61,254 bases of DNA, from the NCBI GenBank assembly GCA_029244925.1, contig JAQWQE010000010.1, positions 1-61,254 of the forward strand, written 5' to 3'. The stretch is from Gammaproteobacteria bacterium. GTDB lineage: Bacteria; Pseudomonadota; Gammaproteobacteria; Steroidobacterales; UBA11654. The translations under genes were made by a program, and so were the position numbers. This document shows, piece after piece, positions 38,879-49,490 of this stretch; positions within the stretch are counted from its first letter, which is position 1; every line of letters starts with the position of its first letter. The notes under the pieces are model-generated. The model saw only the letters and a program-made list of their open reading frames with translations. It made no database searches and had not been told where the DNA came from.

Positions 38879-39787
38879 TTGAAAATAGGCATTGCAATAT
38901 CAAATTATAAAAATGATGAACAAGTTTTACATCTTATAAATAGAATATCTAAGGAAGAGTGGGATGTAGAAGGAATCATTGTGATTGATTCATTGGGGGA
39001 TGCCAAATTCATTAAAGATCTAGATGAAAAAGTATCTGAGAAAATCATCTATAAAAACTATGATTATAATTTAGGTTCAGCTGGAAATTTATCTAAGAGA
39101 TTATTACTTGCTAGAGAGCAAAATTGGGATTTTGTACTCGCATTAAATCATGATGCTTTGGTAACCAAATCAACTTTTGAAGCGCTCATAAAACATACTG
39201 ACATAGAATCTTTAGGAGCCTTATATCCCTCAAAATATTATACAGACAAGGGCTTTTATGATTTTTCAGGAACAAGAGAAGTTGGACCTTGGCGTTCATT
39301 TGGGCCTTCAACCAAACCCGATGAAAAATTGATTTCTCATATTTGGAGCAGTTCTAACGGAGCTTTGTATAGTTTAAACCCGATAAGAGAAGGAATTATT
39401 CCAAGGGAAGAGTTATGGATGGGATGGGAAGATTATTTATTTGGACTAGACTTAAGGAAGGCTGGTTATAAACAATATTTAGTTTGTGATGCAACATGCG
39501 ACGATAATTATGAATTTCAAGAAAAGGATTTTGGAATCTTCAAAATTAAATTAGCAGCAAAACCTCAATGGTATCATTATTATCGTACACGTAACCTTTG
39601 GTTGATTGCGTGTCATTACCATAGAAGTTTTATTAGGATTATCTTCGTTTTTATAAGAACACTTGCTGAAACAGTTTTAATAGCATCTGGTTGGGAAAGA
39701 ATAAACAAGTTCAATGCCTTAAAGCTCCAATTTAAAGGCTTTATTGATGGTTTGTTAAACCAAAAGGGCAAAAGAGAGATATCTTAA
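38879..39787 (+). CDS. glycosyltransferase family 2
   Basis: KIGIAISNYKNDEQVLHLINRI; NLGSAGNL; LALNHDALV. TTG start. Confidence 0.8.
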   Translation: MKIGIAISNYKNDEQVLHLINRISKEEWDVEGIIVIDSLGDAKFIKDLDEKVSEKIIYKNYDYNLGSAGNLSKRLLLAREQNWDFVLALNHDALVTKSTFEALIKHTDIESLGALYPSKYYTDKGFYDFSGTREVGPWRSFGPSTKPDEKLISHIWSSSNGALYSLNPIREGIIPREELWMGWEDYLFGLDLRKAGYKQYLVCDATCDDNYEFQEKDFGIFKIKLAAKPQWYHYYRTRNLWLIACHYHRSFIRIIFVFIRTLAETVLIASGWERINKFNALKLQFKGFIDGLLNQKGKREIS

Positions 39788-40917
39788 TGAGAGTATTAAT
39801 AACAGGTGGTGCAGGATTTATTGGTTCAAACCTCGCAAAAAGATTACTTAAAGAAAACTGCGAAGTAAGGATTCTTGATAATTTCTCTGAACAAATACAT
39901 GGCACAAATAAGTCATTGGATGAAAGCCTTGAAGGCGTTGAATTAATTGTTGGTGATATCAGAGATAAAGAAGCAGTCTCAGCTTCTTTGGATGGAATAG
40001 ATACGGTTGTGCATTTAGCAGCAGAAACTGGAACAGGCCAATCCATGTATGAAATTGAACATTATGAAAAAACGAATGTTCTAGGTACTTTGAATATTAT
40101 TGAGCATCTTTTACAAAAAGAAAATTCAGTTAAAAAAATAGTCGTTGCATCTTCGAGAGCAATCTATGGTGAAGGTGCCTATTTTTGCAAAAAACATGGT
40201 GAGGTTTTCCCAATAGAGAGACTTGAGATGGATCTAAAAAAGGGAGCATTTGATCTTAGGTGTCCTCACTGTTCAGAATTTTTGGATCCAACAGCAACAA
40301 ATGAAAGTGCATCACCTAATCCTTTAAGTTTTTATGCTCTGACAAAGCAAATACAAGAACAAATGATCATTATGTACTCAAAGATATTAGGAATATCTGG
40401 CTACGCACTAAGATATCAGAATGTTTATGGCCCTGGTCAGTCATTGAGCAATCCATACACTGGGATCATGGCTATATTTTCAACGCTGGCTCGAAAAGAT
40501 CAGAGAATAAAGGTATTCGAAGATGGCAAGGAAAGCAGAGATTTTGTTTATATTGATGATACAGTTAATGCTACTTGGAATTGTATTAGTCCAGAAAGAC
40601 AAGGGGTTGGCATCTTCAATGTGGGAACCGGTATACCGACAAGTATTGTCCAAGTTGCTAATTTAATAGTGAAACATTTAGAAAGCAGCTCTGAGATTGA
40701 GGTAACTGGCCAATATCGAATAGGAGACATAAGACATAACTATGCCGATCTCAGTAAAGCTAAAAAAGATTTAAATTATTCTCCAAATGTAGCAATTGGA
40801 GATGGATTGAAAAAGTTTCTACATTGGGCTACAGAGCAGCCAATTCCAGAATTAGGTTTCAAATCTTCATTGGATGAATTATCAAAAATAGGTTTATTGA
40901 AAAGATCTAGTAGTTAA
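39787..40917 (+). CDS. NAD-dependent epimerase with Cys/His insertion, dTDP-L-rhamnose 4-epimerase-like
   Basis: [19 protein letters not shown]; insertion GEGAYFCKKHGEVFPIERLEMDLKKGAFDLRCPHCSEFLDP. Confidence 0.72.
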   Translation: MRVLITGGAGFIGSNLAKRLLKENCEVRILDNFSEQIHGTNKSLDESLEGVELIVGDIRDKEAVSASLDGIDTVVHLAAETGTGQSMYEIEHYEKTNVLGTLNIIEHLLQKENSVKKIVVASSRAIYGEGAYFCKKHGEVFPIERLEMDLKKGAFDLRCPHCSEFLDPTATNESASPNPLSFYALTKQIQEQMIIMYSKILGISGYALRYQNVYGPGQSLSNPYTGIMAIFSTLARKDQRIKVFEDGKESRDFVYIDDTVNATWNCISPERQGVGIFNVGTGIPTSIVQVANLIVKHLESSSEIEVTGQYRIGDIRHNYADLSKAKKDLNYSPNVAIGDGLKKFLHWATEQPIPELGFKSSLDELSKIGLLKRSSS

Positions 40918-40939
40918 TGCGAACAACCTTAGAGGTTAT

Positions 40940-41764
40940 ATGAAAAATATAGATAAGAAGACAGTCGAAGATTTTGGTGAAGAGTGGAGTCAATATAATC
41001 AAAATATTTCTGATCGAGAATTAAAGATAGCTTGGAATCAGTATTTTGATATATTTCCATTTGAGGAATTAAACAATGAATCTGAAGGCTTTGATATGGG
41101 CTGTGGAAGTGGCAGATGGGCAAAGTTTGTTGCAAATAGTGTCAAAACACTAAATTGCATTGACCCCAGTGAAAAAGCTTTAAATGTTGCTAAAAGGAAT
41201 CTTGCAAATTTTTCAAACATTAAATACTTTCAGGCTTCGGTTAACGACAATGTGCTGAAAGATAATTCACAAGATTTTGGATATTCTTTAGGAGTGCTGC
41301 ACCATATACCTGATACTCAGAAAGGTATTAATGCTTGCGCCAAGCTTTTGAAAAAAGACGCACCATTTTTACTCTATTGCTACTATAATTTTGAAAATCG
41401 TCCTTATTTTTTCAAACCACTTTGGCAAATGTCTGATCAATTAAGGAAGATATTTTCTCCATTATCATTTAGAAAAAAAGTGGTCATTGCATCGATTATG
41501 TCTTATTTAATTTATTTTCCAATAGCTAGGTTTGCATTAATTTGTGAAAAAATAGGCATGAACGTATCCAATTTTCCACTCGCTGATTATCGTAAAAAAT
41601 CTTTTTACTTCATGAAAACAGACGCATTGGATAGGTTTGGCACAAGATTGGAAAAAAGGTTCAGTAAAGATGAAATACAAACCATGCTTCAAAATGCTGG
41701 ATTTAAGGATATTAGCTTTTCAGAAAGCGAGCCTTTCTGGGTAAGCATTTCTCGAAAGGCCTAA
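40940..41764 (+). CDS. class I SAM-dependent methyltransferase
   Basis: EGFDMGCGSGRWAKFVANSV; YSLGVLHHIPDTQKGINACAKLLKKDAPFLLY. Confidence 0.85.
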   Translation: MKNIDKKTVEDFGEEWSQYNQNISDRELKIAWNQYFDIFPFEELNNESEGFDMGCGSGRWAKFVANSVKTLNCIDPSEKALNVAKRNLANFSNIKYFQASVNDNVLKDNSQDFGYSLGVLHHIPDTQKGINACAKLLKKDAPFLLYCYYNFENRPYFFKPLWQMSDQLRKIFSPLSFRKKVVIASIMSYLIYFPIARFALICEKIGMNVSNFPLADYRKKSFYFMKTDALDRFGTRLEKRFSKDEIQTMLQNAGFKDISFSESEPFWVSISRKA

Positions 41765-41813
41765 AAAATAATTTTTTAAAGATTAAGTTCCAATTAAGCT
41801 TATTTTTTCGACA

Positions 41814-42953
41814 ATGAATATAATATTTGCTATCAATGTTCCTTATCCTTTTGGCATGGCTGGAAGTATGAGAATTAGATTGTTTGCCGAGTATCTATCT
41901 AATCAAAAATCCAAAACAAAAGTTTTAATCACAAATCAAGATAATGGTTTAAATGACATAAAGGGAGTTTATAATGGCGTCTACTATAGCTCTCTATTTG
42001 ACAGAAAATTGCCTTATTATATTTTTTTATTTCTTTATCCTTTTTTAGTTTTCAAGAAATTAAGATCAGAAAGAAATATTAAAGGCAATAACTTCTTAGT
42101 CATTTATGGAGATACTGACATTTATACACTCCCGTTCATTATCTCGGCAAAAATATTAGGGTATAAGATTATCTTAGATATCGTAGAAGATAGGGTACTT
42201 ACGCAAGAAAAGTTATCTATTTTGGCTAGGATTAACTTATTTTTTGGTGGAATGATATTTCCTTTAGCTGTCAGGTTAGTTGATGGCATCATTGTTATTT
42301 CAAAATATTTGGAAAAGAAATATAAATCAATAACAAAATTACCTGTACTATTGATTACAGTTTCTGCTGCAAACTTAAATATAAAACCAATTAGCAAAGT
42401 CCAAAAAAAGGAATTCATAGAGATTGCATATTCGGGATCCTTTGGCAGAAAAGATGGAGTGGAATACTTGATTGAAGCGTTCAATCAGATTAAATATAAA
42501 TATGATAATGTCAGGTTAATCCTAATAGGAACGCCGAAAAAAGGCTTCACAAACAAAAACATCAGCAAAGATATAGAAATAACAGGATACTTAAATGATC
42601 ATGACTATCAGGCAAAACTTAGCAATGCCGATATCCTCTGCATGACTAGAATTGACAGCAAATTTGCCCAAGCAGGATTTCCATTTAAACTTGGTGAATA
42701 TTTAGCCACAGCTAAACCTGTTGTAGCTACTGATGTTTCTGATGTCAGTCTATATTTAGATCATTTGCAGGATATTGTCCTAGCTAAGCCATCAGATACT
42801 AAGTCATTGGTGGATTCAATAGAGCTATTAATAAAGTCACCTGAAAAAAGGAAAGTCATTGGAGAAAATGGACGAAAGAAATGTGAAAAATATTTTAATC
42901 CTGAAATTAATAGTAAAATGCTTTTTGATTTCATGAAAACAATTAACTCGTAA
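41814..42953 (+). CDS. glycosyltransferase family 4-like
   Basis: [48 protein letters not shown]. Confidence 0.83.
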   Translation: MNIIFAINVPYPFGMAGSMRIRLFAEYLSNQKSKTKVLITNQDNGLNDIKGVYNGVYYSSLFDRKLPYYIFLFLYPFLVFKKLRSERNIKGNNFLVIYGDTDIYTLPFIISAKILGYKIILDIVEDRVLTQEKLSILARINLFFGGMIFPLAVRLVDGIIVISKYLEKKYKSITKLPVLLITVSAANLNIKPISKVQKKEFIEIAYSGSFGRKDGVEYLIEAFNQIKYKYDNVRLILIGTPKKGFTNKNISKDIEITGYLNDHDYQAKLSNADILCMTRIDSKFAQAGFPFKLGEYLATAKPVVATDVSDVSLYLDHLQDIVLAKPSDTKSLVDSIELLIKSPEKRKVIGENGRKKCEKYFNPEINSKMLFDFMKTINS

Positions 42954-42970
42954 ACAAGGATTATAGAGAA

Positions 42971-44035
42971 TTGAAAATTTTAATTACAGGTGGTGCGGGC
43001 TTCATAGGAAGCGCAGTTGTTAGATATCTAATAAAATCAACTCATTGTGAGGTTTTGAATGTCGATAAATTAACTTACGCAGGTAATTTAGACTCTCTAG
43101 CTGATGTTTCTTCATCAGAGAAATATAGATTTGAACAAATTGATATCTGTGACAAGCCTTCACTTAGTAATATTATTGTTGATTACTCTCCAGATCTTAT
43201 AATGCATCTAGCTGCAGAAAGTCATGTTGATAAATCTATAGATAGTCCAGACGTTTTTATTGAAGCTAATATAGTTGGGACATTCAATATTTTAGAGGTT
43301 TCAAGGACTTATTGGGGTTCGCTAAAGCATTCAAAGAAAGATAATTTTAGGTTACATCATATATCCACTGATGAAGTCTTTGGAGATCTTGCTACTACTG
43401 ATGATTTATTTACAGAAGAGACAGCTTATGAACCAAGTTCACCTTACTCTGCAAGTAAAGCTAGCTCTGATCATTTAGTAAGAGCTTGGTATCGTACCTA
43501 TAATCTTCCTACAATTATAACTAATTGTTCGAATAACTATGGACCTTACCATTTTCCAGAAAAGCTAATTCCTCACATTATTCTTAATGCTCTAAAAGGA
43601 AGACCACTTCCAGTTTATGGCGATGGCTCTCAGGTTAGAGATTGGCTATATGTTGAGGATCATGCTAAGGCATTGTACGAAGTTATTACAAGAGGCCATG
43701 TAGGAGAAACTTATAATATTGGAGGGAATAACGAGAAAAAAAATATAGAGGTAGTAGAGTCTATTTGTAATTTATTGGATGAGTTAGCTCCTTCAAAGCC
43801 AGGGAATATTAAGAGTTACAATGAATTAATAACATTTGTTGAGGATCGTCCTGGCCATGATCAAAGATATGCTATCGATACTACAAAAATAAAAAATGAA
43901 CTAGGTTGGGAGCCAGATGTCAATTTTGAAGAAGGACTTAGAGAAACAGTTAAATGGTATTTAGATAATAAAGCATGGTGGGAAAGAGTGCTTTCTGGAG
44001 ATTACGCACTTGATAGACTAGGTTTAGACGATTAA
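42971..44035 (+). CDS. rfbB: dTDP-glucose 4,6-dehydratase
   Basis: [65 protein letters not shown] start. Confidence 0.94.
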   Translation: MKILITGGAGFIGSAVVRYLIKSTHCEVLNVDKLTYAGNLDSLADVSSSEKYRFEQIDICDKPSLSNIIVDYSPDLIMHLAAESHVDKSIDSPDVFIEANIVGTFNILEVSRTYWGSLKHSKKDNFRLHHISTDEVFGDLATTDDLFTEETAYEPSSPYSASKASSDHLVRAWYRTYNLPTIITNCSNNYGPYHFPEKLIPHIILNALKGRPLPVYGDGSQVRDWLYVEDHAKALYEVITRGHVGETYNIGGNNEKKNIEVVESICNLLDELAPSKPGNIKSYNELITFVEDRPGHDQRYAIDTTKIKNELGWEPDVNFEEGLRETVKWYLDNKAWWERVLSGDYALDRLGLDD

Positions 44036-44089
44036 AACTTATAGTTTCATGAGCAATTAAATTTATTAGGAACACATTAGGATATTAAT

Positions 44090-44890
44090 ATGAATTGGGA
44101 AAAACCAAAAATTAGGATTCCAGAGCATAAGAATGAGAGTGATTTAGAGAATTATTTTCATGATCAAGACTTAGGATTTATTGTCGATATTGCAAACAAA
44201 GGTTATGTGCCATCAGTAAATGAAATTCAAATAGATGAACCATATCGTCCAGAGTTGCTTGATTTATATAGATTACATCGTTTTATTATTTTAAATAAAC
44301 GTTTAACCGTTCTAGAATTTGGGTGTGGCTGGTCTTCATTAATTATGGCTGATGCATTAACAAAAAATAGATCCAAATATACAACTGAAGTAGAAACCCT
44401 AAGAAAAACTAATCTTTTTGAAATACATGCAGTAGACAATGAGCAAAAGTTTATAAATATTGCACAATCTAGATTAGAAGAAAATGGCATGGACAATTAT
44501 TCTTTTATTTGTTCCTTGGTAGCTATGACAGAGCATAATGGGAAGATATGTACAAGATATGAAGAGATACCTTTTGTAAATCCAGATTTTATATATTTAG
44601 ATGCTCCCGATCAATTTAATCACATTGAGGGTGAAATATCTGGACTGAGCACTGCACACAACGATTTTATGCCCATGTCGATGGATTTATTACTCATTGA
44701 ACATTTTCTTACACCGGGGACTATTATAGTTGCTGATGGAAGGACAGCTAATGTTAGATTTTTACTGTCTAATTTCCAGAGGAATTGGAATCATTCACAT
44801 GATATGGAAGTAGATCAGCACATCATGTTTCTTGAAGAAGAACCACTTGGCACATACAACAACAATCAATTAATATTTTATAATCAATAA
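44090..44890 (+). CDS. hypothetical protein, possible SAM-binding Rossmann fold
   Basis: LTVLEFGCGWSSLIMADAL; PDFIYLDAPDQFN. Confidence 0.55.
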   Translation: MNWEKPKIRIPEHKNESDLENYFHDQDLGFIVDIANKGYVPSVNEIQIDEPYRPELLDLYRLHRFIILNKRLTVLEFGCGWSSLIMADALTKNRSKYTTEVETLRKTNLFEIHAVDNEQKFINIAQSRLEENGMDNYSFICSLVAMTEHNGKICTRYEEIPFVNPDFIYLDAPDQFNHIEGEISGLSTAHNDFMPMSMDLLLIEHFLTPGTIIVADGRTANVRFLLSNFQRNWNHSHDMEVDQHIMFLEEEPLGTYNNNQLIFYNQ

Positions 44891-44903
44891 ATTTTTATAA
44901 GTT

Positions 44904-45779
44904 ATGAGTGATTACAAAGGCATTGTTCTAGCAGGTGGATCTGGGACTAGGTTGCACCCTATTACTAAAGGGGTCTCAAAGCAATTATTGCCCATTTACG
45001 ATAAGCCAATGATTTACTATCCGCTTTCCGTATTAATGTTATCAGGCATTAGAGATATTCTTATAATTTCTACACCAACTGATCTACCGCATTACAAAAG
45101 ATTATTAGGAGATGGGAAACAATTTGGTATTTCCTTAAGTTATGATGAGCAACCAAAACCAGAAGGTTTAGCTCAGGCATTTTTAATCGGAAAGCAATTT
45201 ATTGGCAAGAGCAATGTGGCACTTATTCTAGGAGATAATATTTTCTTTGGACAACATTTTTCTGAAAAATTATCTGAAGCTGCCACTATAAAGAATGGGG
45301 CTACTATTTTTGGATATCATGTTCAGAATCCAGAAAGTTTTGGTGTTCTTGAACTAGATAAATCAGGAAAAGTTATCGGTGTTGAAGAGAAACCAAAAAA
45401 ACCAAAATCTAATTACGCTGTTACAGGTCTTTATTTCTATGACAATGATGTTGTCGAAATAGCAGAATCAATAAAACCATCTGCTAGAGGAGAGTTAGAG
45501 ATTACAGATGTTAATTCTGTATATATAGACAATGGCAGAATTAATCTTTGTCTTTTGGGAAGAGGCTTTACATGGTTGGATACAGGAACTCATGACTCCC
45601 TTCTTGAAGCTAGTAAATTTGTGCAAACAGTAGAAATAAGACAGGGTTTAAAAATAGCATGCCTTGAAGAAATAGCTTTTAATCAAGGTTGGATAACAAA
45701 AGAGGAATTATCACAGCAAGCCCAACTTTTAAGTAAAACTGGATATGGGAAATATCTTTTAAGTACTTTACAAAATTAG
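44904..45779 (+). CDS. rfbA: glucose-1-phosphate thymidylyltransferase
   Basis: [52 protein letters not shown]. Confidence 0.96.
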   Translation: MSDYKGIVLAGGSGTRLHPITKGVSKQLLPIYDKPMIYYPLSVLMLSGIRDILIISTPTDLPHYKRLLGDGKQFGISLSYDEQPKPEGLAQAFLIGKQFIGKSNVALILGDNIFFGQHFSEKLSEAATIKNGATIFGYHVQNPESFGVLELDKSGKVIGVEEKPKKPKSNYAVTGLYFYDNDVVEIAESIKPSARGELEITDVNSVYIDNGRINLCLLGRGFTWLDTGTHDSLLEASKFVQTVEIRQGLKIACLEEIAFNQGWITKEELSQQAQLLSKTGYGKYLLSTLQN

Positions 45780-45781
45780 AT

Positions 45782-46321
45782 ATGAAAGTCACTAGGTCAA
45801 AGTTGTCTAGGTGTTTAATTATAGAACCAGAAATATTCTATGATGACAGAGGGTTTTTCCAAGAAACGTTTTCTGAAAGCCAATATGCCTCAATAGGAAT
45901 TGATTTACCTTTTGTGCAAGACAATCACTCGAGATCTAAAAAAGGAGTTTTAAGGGGTTTACATTATCAGAAGAATAAACCTCAGGGGAAGCTTGTTAGG
46001 GTTGCAAGAGGAAGTGTCTATGATGTCGCAGTTGATATTAGACCTAATTCTCCCACATATGGTGAATGGGAGGGCGTCGAATTAAGCGACGAAAACAAAT
46101 GCCAACTTTGGATTCCACCTGGTTTTGCCCATGGCTTTGTTGTTTTATCGGACATTGTAGATTTTGAATATAAGTGTACTGATTATTATGATCCTAAAGA
46201 TAACGGCATTATTCACTGGAATGATCCTGATTTAGGAATTACATGGCCTGAAAATATACAAATAACTACCTCAGAAAGAGATGCCAATGCTCCGTCTTTC
46301 AAGTCTTTGAAAGCCTTATGA
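45782..46321 (+). CDS. rfbC: dTDP-4-dehydrorhamnose 3,5-epimerase
   Basis: DDRGFFQETFSESQY; QDNHSRSKKGVLRGLHYQ; GFAHGFVVLS. Confidence 0.96.
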   Translation: MKVTRSKLSRCLIIEPEIFYDDRGFFQETFSESQYASIGIDLPFVQDNHSRSKKGVLRGLHYQKNKPQGKLVRVARGSVYDVAVDIRPNSPTYGEWEGVELSDENKCQLWIPPGFAHGFVVLSDIVDFEYKCTDYYDPKDNGIIHWNDPDLGITWPENIQITTSERDANAPSFKSLKAL

Positions 46322-47199
46322 CAATTTTAGTTTCTGGCAAAAATGGCCAATTAGGCCATTGTCTTATCGATAGATTGAATTCTTCTAATTTAGATTACAT
46401 ATCTTTAGATAAAAAAGAGATGGATATAACAAAATATGACGAAACCGAGAGAATTATTAGAGAAATCAAGCCAAGAGTGATAATTAATACAGCAGCATAC
46501 ACAGATGTTGAAAAATCTGAGATTGATAAAAAGGATGCAATCTTAGTTAATGAGTTAGGTCCTGAAAATCTTTCTAAGATTTGTAAAAAAATTGATACAC
46601 CACTTATACATATATCAACTGATTATGTTTTTGATGGCAGAACTGCGATACCTTATAAACCCGAGGATGACATTAACCCAAAATCGTTTTATGGTATGAG
46701 TAAGTTGGCTGGCGAGCAACGAATTCAAGAGAACTGCGATTCTTACATGATTATAAGGACATCATGGCTTTTTAGCGAATATGGTAATAATTTTCTTAAA
46801 ACGATGCTTAAAATTAGTAAGCAAAAGAAAACTATTGACGTTATATACGATCAAATAGGTTGCCCTACCTATGCAGGACATTTAGCTGACGCAATACTTA
46901 AGCCAATAAAAAAAATATCAGAGAATAATTTTGATAGCGGAATATATCACTATGCAGGAGATCAAGAATGTTCTTGGTTTGAATTTACAAATGAAATATT
47001 CTCTGCAGCAAAAAATCTTGGATATATAGAAACAATTCCAAATCTCAATAAGATTTTGGCTAAAGATTATCAAGCAAAGGCTAAAAGACCTAATTATTCA
47101 GTCTTAGATTCTTCTAAGTTTTGTAAAGCTTTTGGGGTAAGCCCATCCAATTGGAAGGAATCTTTACCAGATGTAATTAAGAGTGCTGTGTTAGCTTAA
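46318..47199 (+). CDS. rfbD: dTDP-4-dehydrorhamnose reductase
   Basis: ILVSGKNGQLGHCLIDRL; TAAYTDVEKSE; HISTDYVFDG; FYGMSKLAGE; ATGA overlap with rfbC. Confidence 0.95.
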   Translation: MTILVSGKNGQLGHCLIDRLNSSNLDYISLDKKEMDITKYDETERIIREIKPRVIINTAAYTDVEKSEIDKKDAILVNELGPENLSKICKKIDTPLIHISTDYVFDGRTAIPYKPEDDINPKSFYGMSKLAGEQRIQENCDSYMIIRTSWLFSEYGNNFLKTMLKISKQKKTIDVIYDQIGCPTYAGHLADAILKPIKKISENNFDSGIYHYAGDQECSWFEFTNEIFSAAKNLGYIETIPNLNKILAKDYQAKAKRPNYSVLDSSKFCKAFGVSPSNWKESLPDVIKSAVLA

Positions 47200-47327
47200 T
47201 TTTTTTTCAATAAGAAAAATTATGATCAGAAGAAAATTATTTGATGAGGTTAATAATCTATAATGATCAAAAAAACCTAGTACAGTGAATCTTAATAAGG
47301 CATTGATTGATATAAGGATATAGATGA

Positions 47328-48311
47328 ATGAATAACAATAAGATATCTTTAATAATCCCGCATTCAGATTCAGAACGAGAGCTGTCTGAACTGCTTAGTA
47401 ATATCAAGTTATGGACTCTTTATCCTAATGAGATATTTTTAATTGATTCTTCAAAATCTAAATTAAAGATTTCTGAAGAATTCTCTAAATTTTGTGATGA
47501 CAACAATATCACATTGAAAATTACATTTGGTGATGACTTATTCCCTGGTGCTGCTAGGAATATTGGAGTTTTTTCAACAGAAAACAATATTCTTGCTTTT
47601 CTAGATGTTAGAACAATTCCTTCAAATGAATGGCTAAGATCTGGCTTTGAGATATTAAAAGAACAAGAATCTGAAGGAGTATGGGGTTATACATACTATG
47701 AGGCAAAAACTCATACAGAGAAAATTATTAGAGCATCTTCATACGGAAAAAAATCCATAAGGACTCTTCCAGGATCAATTTTTCATAAAGATGTTTTTCT
47801 GAAATGTGGCTTATTTGTTGAATCAGTTAGAGGAGGTGAAGATGGAGATTGGATGAGTAGAGTAAATCTTCATCGTTTAAATATTTCAAAACCAAAAGAG
47901 AGAATAATCTATCGTGGATTATCAAATGCATCATACTTTTCTATAATAAAAAAGTGGCACAGGAATTATCTAAGCGCATCTATCTTGCCTTCAATGAGGG
48001 CCCATGTAGATTTATATTTCTATGTAATATCAGCATTTATTGTCATTGCCGCGTTTAATTGGAATTGGATCATGGCGACTTGGGATCCTGCGAGTGTTTT
48101 TTATATTCCCAATATTACAAAGATAAGTATTGGATCAATATTTATTATTTATTTTTCTTATAGGGGGATATTTTTACCCCTAAAGAAGGGTGAGAGTCTT
48201 AAATTTCTATTCCCAATTAATTTTTTTATTATTTTTTGTTTATCTTGGGTTTTAGATATGGATAAACTTCTAGCATTTTCTCAATATAAGATTAAAGAAT
48301 GGATAAATTAG
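47328..48311 (+). CDS. glycosyltransferase family 2, membrane-anchored
   Basis: ISLIIPHSDSERELSELLSNIKLW; FPGAARNIGVFSTENNILAFLDVRTIPSNEWL; C-terminal TM helices. Confidence 0.83.
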   Translation: MNNNKISLIIPHSDSERELSELLSNIKLWTLYPNEIFLIDSSKSKLKISEEFSKFCDDNNITLKITFGDDLFPGAARNIGVFSTENNILAFLDVRTIPSNEWLRSGFEILKEQESEGVWGYTYYEAKTHTEKIIRASSYGKKSIRTLPGSIFHKDVFLKCGLFVESVRGGEDGDWMSRVNLHRLNISKPKERIIYRGLSNASYFSIIKKWHRNYLSASILPSMRAHVDLYFYVISAFIVIAAFNWNWIMATWDPASVFYIPNITKISIGSIFIIYFSYRGIFLPLKKGESLKFLFPINFFIIFCLSWVLDMDKLLAFSQYKIKEWIN

Positions 48312-48350
48312 TATAAAAATTTTTAGATGAGCAAATTAAAAATAATATTT

Positions 48351-49490
48351 CTATGAATTTATTAAGTCTAGATATTGAGTTAAAATCTTCTCAATTTTAA
48401 ATCTTTCTTCAACGATTGCTCTTGATCGATGACTAAAATACTCGAGTTTTTCTTTATTATTGATAATTTTTTCTACAGCTACAATAATAGAGCTCTCTGA
48501 CTTAGGTTCAATTAAATAACCGTTTTTATTATTTTCTATAATTGACTTACAGCCTGGGACATTAGACATAATTAATGGCATTCCTGTTGCAGCAGCCTCT
48601 AACGCAACAGACGGTAGCCCCTCTCTATATGAGGGAAGTATAAATACATCATACTCTTTGAATAAAGCTGGCATTTCATTATTTTGAATGAAGCCTAGAT
48701 AATTCATTTCTTTGCATTCTTTCATAGCATTAAATTCAGATCTTTCAATTGATAGTTTATTAGTCGGATCAAATTCACCAGCAATATAGAATGACGTTTC
48801 CGGATATCTCTTTTTTAAAACTTTTGATGCGTTTATAAATTCAAGAATACCTTTTTCTTTTTGAAGTTTTGATGCAAATAAAAATTTTATTTCTTGGTTT
48901 AGATTTTTTATAAATCTTTCATGGAAGCTAAATTTATTAGTATCAATGCCATTACCTTCAATAATGGATGACTTTATTTGATTATTCATAATCAAAAGCT
49001 TTAGATCTGTTCGATCATCGATATTTTGAAAGACAAATTTATTTTTTGGACTCAGTAAGAATCGAAATACTATCTTGTATAGAAATTTTTTAAGCTTTCC
49101 TTTCAAGGAATTTGCATTAGAAAATGATCCTAGCCCAGTGACAAGAAAAAAATTATTTTTTGTATCAATATATCTAGATAGTATTGCACCAATGAAACAA
49201 TTTTCTAAAGAAACAAAAAATATATAATCAGGATCAACTCTGTCGATTTTATTTTTTAATTGCTGAATAAAAGTAAAAAATTTTAGAGGATTAATTGTGG
49301 GTGTCCTTTTAGAGGAATGGGTGAACTTGATATTTGAGTTAGTCCCAATATCTGTTTTTAGACCTCTCAAATCAGAGAGGTCAGTAATTATCTCAATATC
49401 GTAATAACTAGATAATAAATTAATTAAATGATATCGATGCGATTTAAAAAAAGCATATTCATTAATAATAAATGCTAGTTTAGATCTCAT
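48351..49490 (-). CDS. glycosyltransferase family 4
   Basis: FASKLQKEKGILEFINASKVL; LPSYREGLPSVALEAAATGMPLIMSNVPGCKSII. Confidence 0.87.
   Translation of the reverse strand: MRSKLAFIINEYAFFKSHRYHLINLLSSYYDIEIITDLSDLRGLKTDIGTNSNIKFTHSSKRTPTINPLKFFTFIQQLKNKIDRVDPDYIFFVSLENCFIGAILSRYIDTKNNFFLVTGLGSFSNANSLKGKLKKFLYKIVFRFLLSPKNKFVFQNIDDRTDLKLLIMNNQIKSSIIEGNGIDTNKFSFHERFIKNLNQEIKFLFASKLQKEKGILEFINASKVLKKRYPETSFYIAGEFDPTNKLSIERSEFNAMKECKEMNYLGFIQNNEMPALFKEYDVFILPSYREGLPSVALEAAATGMPLIMSNVPGCKSIIENNKNGYLIEPKSESSIIVAVEKIINNKEKLEYFSHRSRAIVEERFKIEKILTQYLDLINS

Noticed and set aside
48311-48351. Convergent terminator between 47328-48311 (+) and 48351-49490 (-)
   Set aside because: Only an AT-rich AAAAATTTTT palindrome is visible; no GC-containing stem, so not supportable as a terminator.
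48612-48625. Additional ops-like 'cggtagc' and minus-strand 'GCGGTAGG' near 31630
   Set aside because: Both lie inside well-supported coding regions, not in a leader, and lack an upstream hairpin; chance matches.
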